Shown: positions 37,446 to 42,405 of the stretch, piece after piece | Layout: each line of letters starts with the position of its first letter | How positions within the stretch are numbered: position 1 is the first letter of the stretch | Assembly (NCBI RefSeq): GCF_003201855.1 | Contig: NZ_QJKI01000029.1 | Span: 1-42,405 of the forward strand | Source: Rivihabitans pingtungensis | GTDB lineage: Bacteria; Pseudomonadota; Gammaproteobacteria; Burkholderiales; Aquaspirillaceae | Direction of reading: 5' to 3' | Length of the DNA stretch: 42,405 nt | Notes under the pieces: generated by a model | Databases searched by the model: none | The model's input: the letters and a program-made list of their open reading frames with translations, nothing else | What the model was told of the DNA's origin: nothing | Program-made: the position numbers and the translations under genes

Positions 37446-37765
37446 GAGTCCCGCCTCATTGCTGAAGATGTCGATGCATCGTCGGCGCAGGGCGGGCCAC
37501 CACCCGGCCGGACGACAAGAAAATGTCGCCCACGGCCGGATCTGAGTCCGTTGATGCGGTGAGCGCACAGTGTGCGCCGATAAAAAATCATCGGCACAAG
37601 CTGTGCGCTGTGCAATTCTCATGCCACATAACAGAGGAAAGCGCGGGTTTGCCGTTGTTTGGCATACGCTGCGCGGTGCTGCTGTCCAGACGCGCGGGCC
37701 ACAGGCTGTGCGGCGGGCATGTCAAAGGTCACGCCGCCATGCCAGCAAGGTGTGGCGCACGGCGT
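37446..37765. other. 320-bp region between chemoreceptor and broken integrase
   Basis: No gene is seen. It should hold the promoter of the leftward chemoreceptor. GTGCGCCGAT/ATCGGCAC (37572-37591) forms a hairpin around an A-run. The stretch next to 37765 shows no recognisable remains of the missing integrase C-terminus, so that part was deleted rather than merely mutated. Confidence 0.5.
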
Positions 37766-38163
37766 TTAGCTGGCTTTCAGCTCGGCCATGGCCTTTTGCA
37801 CCGCCGTCACCTCCTGCCGCGTCAGCACCACCGGCAACCGCGCCGGGCGCTTGGCCCTGACCACCTGATCCAGCCACGGCAGATTGATCTCCAGCACCTC
37901 GCGATAGAGAAACAACAGGGCTGACAAGGCTTGATTCTGCGTCGCCGCAGCCACCTTGCCCTCGACCGCCAGATGCGTCAAAAACGCCTCTACCTCCGCT
38001 GCTCCCATCTCAACGGGGTGACGCTTGTCATGGAACAGAATAAATCTACGCACCCACTGGACATACTGCTGCTAGGTTCGTATGCTGTAGTGCTTGAGTT
38101 GAGGCGTAGCCGCTCACGAATCTGATCAAGCAGTTTGGGTAGTTTTGCCGGAGTTGTTTGCAT
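37766..38163 (-). pseudogene. Integron integrase IntI, broken N-terminal fragment
   Basis: Read leftward from ATG 38163, the gene begins MQTTPAKLPKLLDQIRERLR, a typical integron-integrase N-terminus. After a frame change it resumes as QQYVQWVRRFILFHDKRHPV and continues through EVEAFLTHLAVEG, ATQNQALSALLFLYREVL and ARLPVVLTRQEVTAV. Three lesions are visible: a tandem TTGAG duplication (38094-38103, plus strand) that shifts the frame; a TAG codon (38072-38074) replacing the expected Glu before QQYVQW; and loss of everything after VTAV, where AELKAS and a stop follow. The catalytic Arg, His and Tyr region is absent. It is divergent from the cassettes, as in all classical integrons. Confidence 0.92.
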
Positions 38164-38267
38164 AATACAAATCCGTTCATCACTATATTCAATGAGTGGC
38201 ACCAAAGAGATGTTTGTTATACACCTTTTTGAAAATGAGTATGCGCCGCGTGCGGTGTATGCTGGAC

Positions 38268-38274
38268 GTTGGGC
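38268..38274 (+). other. attI-side recombination core site
   Basis: GTTGGGC fits the GTTRRRY core and lies between the integrase start and the first cassette gene, where attI belongs. Cassette 1 begins after the G of this core. The flanking 100 bp would hold the integrase-binding repeats of attI, which I cannot define by eye. Confidence 0.7.
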
Positions 38275-38295
38275 CTTTCTCACAGGAGTCGATTC

Positions 38296-38967
38296 ATGTC
38301 AAAGCCTAGAATTAGTGTCAATAAACTTGGTGAGTATCTAACTGCAACGCCTTCCAGGCGAAAAAGAATCATCGAAGATCAGCAGCAGCCAAAGACATTT
38401 ATCGCAGCCAGGTACTCTGATGCTAGAGAAGAAATAGTTGAATACCTCTCAACTGGCATGAATGACGACTCAAAAATTCTATCCGCTGCGACAGAACTTA
38501 GAATCCCAAATGGTGGAAGTGAATTCGTAGAACAGGATCGGCAAGCTTCCGCCTCGGCAATTGAGGATTTCTTGGAGGCCTCAGGGGATTTGGATTTGAA
38601 AGGCCTCGTTGTTGAATCGGGGGAATCTACATCATCCAATACTATGGAAGTCGCTGGGGTTGATATAAGTATGAGGCCGGACGCCGTTCTTAAAGATCCA
38701 GAATCTGGGCAAGTCGTCGGTTGCGTAAAACTCCATTTCCCTAAGACAACTCCATTAACGCCTCAGGCGGCCGAATATGTGGCTACGGCCATGAGGGTAT
38801 ATTTGGAAAGTGCCGAAGAAAACTCAGCAATCGATCATTCAAAATGTTATGTGATTGATGTTCCAACTCAGCGGGTTGTTAGTGCGCCGAAGGCCTTCAA
38901 ACGAAAAATGAACGACATCGAAGCGGCTTGTGAGGAAATTGATGCGCGATGGAAAAATAAGGGCTAA
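38296..38967 (+). CDS. Cassette 1: unknown protein with possible PD-(D/E)xK-like core
   Basis: This 223-aa protein starts at ATG 38296 with AGGAG eight bases upstream; its stop lies inside attC1. The N-terminus MSKPRISVNKLGEYLTATPS is basic, followed by IIEDQQQPKTFIAARYSDAREEIVEYL-type helices. The second half has ISMRPDAVLKDPESGQVVGC followed by VKLHF, an Asp then hydrophobic-x-Lys spacing reminiscent of PD-(D/E)xK nucleases, though the usual Glu before the Lys is replaced by Cys. A nuclease or defence role is only a suggestion. As the first cassette it is closest to the integron promoter. GC is well below the core genome. Confidence 0.75.
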   Translation: MSKPRISVNKLGEYLTATPSRRKRIIEDQQQPKTFIAARYSDAREEIVEYLSTGMNDDSKILSAATELRIPNGGSEFVEQDRQASASAIEDFLEASGDLDLKGLVVESGESTSSNTMEVAGVDISMRPDAVLKDPESGQVVGCVKLHFPKTTPLTPQAAEYVATAMRVYLESAEENSAIDHSKCYVIDVPTQRVVSAPKAFKRKMNDIEAACEEIDARWKNKG

Positions 38968-39031
38968 CTCGGCGGTGCAGGAGACGCTGCGCGATAAAGC
39001 CGCGCAGCGTCCCTGACCTTGAACGTTAGGC
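38962..39031 (+). other. attC1 recombination site
   Basis: The 70-bp site runs from GGCTAAC (one mismatch to RYYYAAC) to GTTAGGC. The centre pairs strongly: GACGCTGCGCG and CGCGCAGCGTC with a short loop. It contains the stop codon of cassette 1, as is usual. Confidence 0.88.
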
Positions 39032-39093
39032 ATCGGCATCCATTTGGTCGTCGCTGTACAGCAGCACCAATATTCCAATAAGGAAAGAAGGCA

Positions 39094-39720
39094 ATGGCAT
39101 CTGAGAAGAAGGGCTATGCAAAGCCGCCAGTCAATCCGCACAACGAACCATTCGTGGATGAGCTCAACAGCATGCTCGGGTCGCTGCATGAGCACGACGA
39201 CAGAAGCATGATCCTAACCATGGCTGCCTTCGCCGAGGACACACTTGAGTTGCTTTTGCTTGCCTATTTGCGTGAAGCGCGGCAAGCGAAAGACCTGGTT
39301 AATGGCTTTAACGCTCCGCTAGGTACCTTCTCTGCGAGGATCAAGGCAGCGTTCGTCCTAGGTCTGATACACAAAGACGGATATCAGACGCTTGAGATAT
39401 TGAGGAAAATTCGAAACGAATTCGCCCATAACTGGGCCGGCGTCTCTCTCGACCGAGAGGACATCAATAGCCTAGTGGCTCAGCTTTCACGCTCCCGCAT
39501 CGAAGAGCTTGTGATCGATCAGTCCGAGACAGTCCGATCTTCTGGTCGCGAACGATTGCTTCTAAAGATCTCAGATATTCTGATAGATATCCGAATGCTA
39601 GCCAAATCCTTGCGCAAGGATGGAATAAAGGCCCCGATGATCATGGGGAACACCAAACCGGTTCGTGTCCAGTTTATAGAAGTTGAGGAGTTCGGAGAAG
39701 CGTTGAACTCGAAGACTTGA
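39094..39720 (+). CDS. Cassette 2: MtlR-family protein
   Basis: This 208-aa protein shows the mannitol-repressor-like (MtlR/MltR) pattern: AAFAEDTLELLLLAYLREAR (about 44-63), DLVNGFNAPLGTFSARIKAA (about 66-85), VLGLI and ILRKIRNEFAHNW. The IRNEFAH segment is typical of this helical family, which occurs widely outside mannitol operons; there is no mannitol gene here. The start at 39094 has AAGGAAAGAAGG upstream. Unlike the other cassettes, about 275 bp separate its stop from attC2. Confidence 0.8.
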   Translation: MASEKKGYAKPPVNPHNEPFVDELNSMLGSLHEHDDRSMILTMAAFAEDTLELLLLAYLREARQAKDLVNGFNAPLGTFSARIKAAFVLGLIHKDGYQTLEILRKIRNEFAHNWAGVSLDREDINSLVAQLSRSRIEELVIDQSETVRSSGRERLLLKISDILIDIRMLAKSLRKDGIKAPMIMGNTKPVRVQFIEVEEFGEALNSKT

Positions 39721-39755
39721 GACTAGAAGCCAAGCATTCAATTCCCCCTTCTGAG

Positions 39756-39974
39756 CCACCCCATTGCACACATCTTTTTTTATTTTAAATCAATGCTTTG
39801 CGCAATGTTTCCAGAGGGGTGGTTCAAGTTTAAGCACTGTGCCCTGCCTCCAGAAGTGAGCCGAGCATGGCAAAAAGAGCCAAAAAACGGTGAAAAATGG
39901 CTATTTTTTTACCATCTTGAAGGCCGTTTTGCTTCCCAGACGTGAGTGCGGAAGAGATGTGTGTAATGGGATGC
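39756..39974. mobile_element. MITE-like segment inside cassette 2
   Basis: CCCATTGCACACATCT (39760-39775) and AGATGTGTGTAATGGG (39955-39970) form a 16-bp inverted repeat with one mismatch. TTCTGAG occurs directly outside both ends (39749-39755 and 39975-39981), like a target duplication. No credible coding frame exists inside; there are T-runs and a hairpin AGCCA/TGGCT followed by T residues near 39905. Size, ends and lack of a gene suit a small non-autonomous element, or the inverted repeat may fold as a structured RNA. Confidence 0.45.
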
Positions 39975-39994
39975 TTCTGAGTACGCGCACTGAT

Positions 39995-40063
39995 GCCTAA
40001 CCCCTCATCCCACCGGACCTGTCGCGGCAAGCCGCGTCAGGCCGGTGAATTCAAACGTTATGC
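39995..40063 (+). other. attC2 recombination site
   Basis: The 69-bp site runs from GCCTAAC to GTTATGC. It has internal CACCGGACCTG/CAGGCCGGTG arms and a GCGGC/GCCGC tip. It is very like attC3 (shared CCACCGGACCT and AGGCCGGTGAATTCA), so the two cassettes may come from one source array. Confidence 0.92.
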
Positions 40064-40081
40064 TTTAACCAGATCCTTGCA

Positions 40082-40894
40082 ATGAGCGCTAGTGAGTACA
40101 ACAGAATTCGACGAATATTGTTTTGCACGATTCATGATCCTGCAAAAGGCTTTAATTGCGCCTTTGAGTATCTTGATGGCTACAAACGAACTCTTGGTGT
40201 CCACGGATATACAGGTCTCAAGGCCGAATTGAACTTTTACCAGAAGCATGGGCGAGAGTTTGGGCTGACGGTAGCTGGAGATATGGGTGAGCATGCGGAC
40301 TTTGCCGGGAGTTACGGCTCTCAATTGGCAAGGTTTGATGTAACTACAAACATCAACTTCAAACAGTTTCAAGACTACGAGCCTTACATGGGTTCAGGCC
40401 CAAGATACAAAATTGCCCTGCTAGATCAAGGCAATTTTGAAGTAATCGATGTCCTTGATCTTGCCTTCCCAAGATGTAGCTGTGGTGGGTACTTAATTCC
40501 CTCTGTAATCCTCCTTGGTCAAAACTACAACCGCCATGGCGAGTCCACTTGGACTAACGACCAACTCTTGGTTGACGTATGTACAGGGTGTCACGAGTAC
40601 TTCGAAAGAAATAGATTTACTCACCATGGATTATTAAGCCCTCAGGAGTATTTCGACGGTTTCGACAGCCAAGAAGAATATGACTTGGCAATTCAAGCAA
40701 CTGAACAGCACCTCGTGGACGCATATAAGTACTTCCGCCGAGAGCACTCTGACTATCTTATGGCTGTAGGCCAGCACGACTACATCGTTACAGAACCAGA
40801 TGGTGGAGGTTATTGGGCAATCAACCTGAGTTTCGTAAACCAAGCCGTTGCACAAGATATGCCTGATGAAATTGAGTGTTCTCATGAAATTTAG
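40082..40894 (+). CDS. Cassette 3: unknown protein with paired cysteines
   Basis: The 270-aa frame starts 19 bp after the attC2 end. Residues about 134-170 contain CSCGG and VCTGCHEYFER, a CxC...CxxC arrangement that could bind zinc. The C-terminal third is acidic and helical (SQEEYDLAIQATEQHLVDAY, YKYFRREHSDYL), and the N-terminal part looks alpha/beta (LFCTIHDPAKGFNCAFEYLD). No signal peptide is present. I do not recognise a family. The stop lies directly before attC3. Confidence 0.75.
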   Translation: MSASEYNRIRRILFCTIHDPAKGFNCAFEYLDGYKRTLGVHGYTGLKAELNFYQKHGREFGLTVAGDMGEHADFAGSYGSQLARFDVTTNINFKQFQDYEPYMGSGPRYKIALLDQGNFEVIDVLDLAFPRCSCGGYLIPSVILLGQNYNRHGESTWTNDQLLVDVCTGCHEYFERNRFTHHGLLSPQEYFDGFDSQEEYDLAIQATEQHLVDAYKYFRREHSDYLMAVGQHDYIVTEPDGGGYWAINLSFVNQAVAQDMPDEIECSHEI

Positions 40895-40963
40895 GCATAA
40901 CCCATCATTCCACCGGACCTTGCGCATAAAGCCGCGCAGGCCGGTGAATTCAGACGTTTAGGC
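40895..40963 (+). other. attC3 recombination site
   Basis: The site starts GCATAAC (one mismatch to RYYYAAC) and ends GTTTAGGC, which carries one extra T compared with GTTAGGC. The arms CCACCGGACC and GGCCGGTGAATTC match attC2. The altered final core may lower recombination at this boundary. Confidence 0.88.
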
Positions 40964-40983
40964 GCTTTCACAGGAGCTTCTCA

Positions 40984-41595
40984 ATGGGTCTCTACGTACA
41001 CGCCCTCAGCCGCCTTCCGCTGGGCCTCGAACGTGACTACTACGTATATGTTCTCGACTACGGTTGGGACGAACCGCTTGGCCAAGCGCTACATACGAAC
41101 TTCCGAAGAATGGCCGACCTTGCCGCAAAGAACAAAGCCGTAGTCATCGCAGGAACCGACTCACGTGCGTTCGCCGAAGAGATACTCTCCGTCCACGTAG
41201 ACGATCCAGACTTCTCTTGGAGCAAAGTGAATGGCGAAGACGGTGAAGAGGTTCTTCCCGCACTCATGATCTCAACCATTCATCCCCAGCGATTTCGGGA
41301 AGAAGCTCCAGGCTACCGATTCAGCAAGGTAGCGAAAGGCTCAGCCGACGAGAAGCTCATCCTCATTCCTTTGCGTGGCCTGTGTAAAGACTCCACGGAG
41401 GTAGTTGCTCTCATCGAACGGATATTCCGTGACATCGCGGCTCAGAAGCCGCTCATAGACTTCGCAATCGCGAAGGAAATCAAAGCTGGCAAGGGTGCAG
41501 CTTTCTCGGATGCATTCATTCTCAAGCCAGCCCTTTGGGGAGTTGGTATTGACCTCAAAGAACTCGCAAAGACCTGGCGTGCCAAAAGCGCCTAA
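40984..41595 (+). CDS. Cassette 4: conserved-looking protein of unknown function
   Basis: The 203-aa frame starts at ATG 40984 with AGGAG upstream and stops inside attC4. It begins MGLYVHALSRLPLGLERDYY, followed by VYVLDYGWDEPLG. The middle has VIAGTDSRAFAEEILSVHV and LPALMISTIHPQRF, and the end is KPALWGVGIDLKELAKTW. It looks like a soluble alpha/beta protein. The orderly pattern suggests a real family, but I cannot name it. Confidence 0.72.
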   Translation: MGLYVHALSRLPLGLERDYYVYVLDYGWDEPLGQALHTNFRRMADLAAKNKAVVIAGTDSRAFAEEILSVHVDDPDFSWSKVNGEDGEEVLPALMISTIHPQRFREEAPGYRFSKVAKGSADEKLILIPLRGLCKDSTEVVALIERIFRDIAAQKPLIDFAIAKEIKAGKGAAFSDAFILKPALWGVGIDLKELAKTWRAKSA

Positions 41596-41649
41596 CCCTT
41601 CCTTCAAGCGGACTGGCCTACGGCCAGCCGCTTAAGTCAAACGTTATGC
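41590..41649 (+). other. attC4 recombination site
   Basis: The 60-bp site runs from GCCTAAC to GTTATGC, with arms AAGCGGACTGGCC/GGCCAGCCGCTT around a TACG tip. The extrahelical bases typical of attC are visible as mismatches between the arms. It shares the end AAACGTTATGC with attC2. Confidence 0.92.
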
Positions 41650-41667
41650 ATAGGTGGCGACCAAAAA

Positions 41668-42312
41668 ATGGCTGAGATGAAAGTTATTCATTGCAAAAAA
41701 CAAGGTTTCTTTGCTGTCCTAATAATAAATCTCGGCCCCTTGCTTTTTATTTTAACGCCATTGCTAATTGAGATTTGCTGGAAAATAACTCATATTTGGC
41801 GGTCATTGTTTTTCATTTTTTTATATTTTTATTTGCACGACTATCTGGCGGCCAGATCTATAGAAGAGTGCAGGAGAGTTGGCGGAGGAACCGCTTCTGA
41901 CCAGATTCTACGGGTGGCTTTAATCATAGGCGAAGCCGTAGATTTTATAGTTAGAATCGCGAAATTCGCCTTAGCATATATAGTCATCCCAGTGGTTGCA
42001 TATTTAGCGCATTCAGCATTCTATAGAGAAATACACCCTGCGCTCATATCCTTGATCTTGCTTTGCATTTTTACAATATCACTGGACGTGGCGAGGATAG
42101 TTAAAATCATAAAAAGATTGCTTTTTGACAAAGAAGAGGAATATGCAAACACATTCGAGGCAATTACGTTCTCATATCTATCATTGATAATATCCTATTC
42201 TATTTTGTACATGTCTATGCATCGCATTGGGAACGGTTATTTTTCGGGAAATCTTGGGGCCTGGAGTTGCATTGATTTTATTTATTTCAACACAATAACA
42301 TTTACCACACTA
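41668..42312 (+). pseudogene. Cassette 5: membrane protein, probable potassium-channel-like, cut by an IS
   Basis: From ATG 41668 (AGGTGG upstream; 41677 is an alternative) an open frame runs to the window edge. It codes for about 215 residues before insertion sequence begins. It has a hydrophobic N-terminus (LIINLGPLLFILTPLLIEI), further membrane segments (FALAYIVIPVVAYLAHSAF, LISLILLCIFTISLDVARIV, ITFSYLSLIISYSILYMSM), and then CIDFIYFNTITFTTL. The last segment matches the pore helix of two-TM ion channels, in which T-x-TFTT is followed by IGYGD. The reading stops exactly there because the IS begins. The gene is strongly AT-rich, as often seen in cassette membrane proteins. Confidence 0.65.
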
Positions 42313-42405
42313 GAGCCTGTTCTGAACTATCCCATAGCGGTAAAATCCAAGCCCCATGGAAAACCGCAAACCTTACCCATCCGATGTCAGCGACGAAGAA
42401 TGGGC
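42313..42405 (+). mobile_element. IS5-family insertion sequence, left end
   Basis: The channel frame is broken at CTAG (42310-42313), the YTAR-type target used by IS5-group elements. The following GAGCCTGTTCTGAACTATCC would be the left inverted repeat. The transposase start follows 43 bp later. The right end lies beyond the window, so the boundary is accurate only to a few bases. Confidence 0.6.
42356..42405 (+). CDS. IS5-family transposase, N-terminus (partial at window edge)
   Basis: The frame begins MENRKPYPSDVSDEEW, which fits the N-terminus of IS5-family transposases carrying a DUF4096-type domain (YPSDVSDEEW). Only 16 codons are present. No sign of damage is seen in this part. Confidence 0.7.
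   Translation, partial: MENRKPYPSDVSDEEW

Noticed and set aside
37576..37583. GCCGATAA resembling a flagellar sigma28 -10 element
   Set aside because: It is on the plus strand whereas the chemoreceptor is leftward, and no TAAA -35 element lies at the right distance.
39830..40030. 66-aa leftward frame in cassette 2
   Set aside because: Overlaps attC2 and the inverted-repeat segment, has no ribosome site and opposes cassette direction.

Overview
The window looks like the chromosome of a GC-rich betaproteobacterium, most likely of the order Neisseriales (Chromobacteriaceae-like). This rests on the gene set (metX-metW, grxC-secB-gpsA, yjcH-actP, two chemoreceptors, a sigma54 activator) and on protein style; no rRNA or tRNA is present to confirm it. 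Most of it is ordinary core genome. Two stretches have clearly lower GC and a different codon style: a small island around 19.85-21.4 kb, and an integron cassette array from about 38.2 kb to the right edge.

Left part (1-8 kb). After the tail of an IS630-type transposase there is a leftward block of three genes: a sigma54-type AAA+ activator with an unusual C-terminal TPR-like half, an Asp/Glu-racemase-superfamily protein lacking both catalytic cysteines, and a 518-residue protein of unknown function. A textbook sigma54 promoter lies before the racemase-like gene. Paired copies of one palindrome (TGGACG-N4-CGYCCR), 32-33 bp apart, lie upstream of both target genes. The block therefore reads as a small self-contained regulon of unknown substrate. 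A TSUP-family permease and a chemoreceptor follow.

Centre (8-37.5 kb). Metabolic and housekeeping units are: metX-metW (methionine synthesis), an MbfA-like iron exporter, yjcH-actP (acetate uptake), and acyl-CoA synthetase / acyl-CoA dehydrogenase / ETF-quinone oxidoreductase (fatty-acid activation and oxidation with electrons delivered to quinone). An AT-rich insert carries an Mrr-type restriction endonuclease. After it come priA, with two DnaA-box-like sites just upstream, then dacB, comEC, rsmJ, grxC, secB, an SH3-domain protein and gpsA. A GDPD phosphodiesterase, an FAD-linked oxidase and a second chemoreceptor close the region. A dispersed element of about 100 bp with inverted ends (GCTCACRAAACCCGC / GCGSGGTTTTGTGAGC) occurs after priA and twice between comEC and rsmJ.

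Right part (37.7-42.4 kb). This is an integron. A broken leftward integron integrase (5-bp duplication, nonsense codon, loss of the catalytic region) faces a rightward array of at least five cassettes, separated by four recognisable attC sites. The cassettes carry a possible nuclease-fold protein, an MtlR-family protein, a protein with paired cysteines, a conserved-looking unknown, and a membrane protein that appears to be an ion channel. An IS5-type element cuts the last gene just before the expected selectivity filter. Cassette 2 also holds a 219-bp gene-free segment with inverted ends and flanking 7-bp direct repeats, resembling a small non-autonomous mobile element. With its own integrase dead, the array is probably frozen unless an integrase acts in trans.
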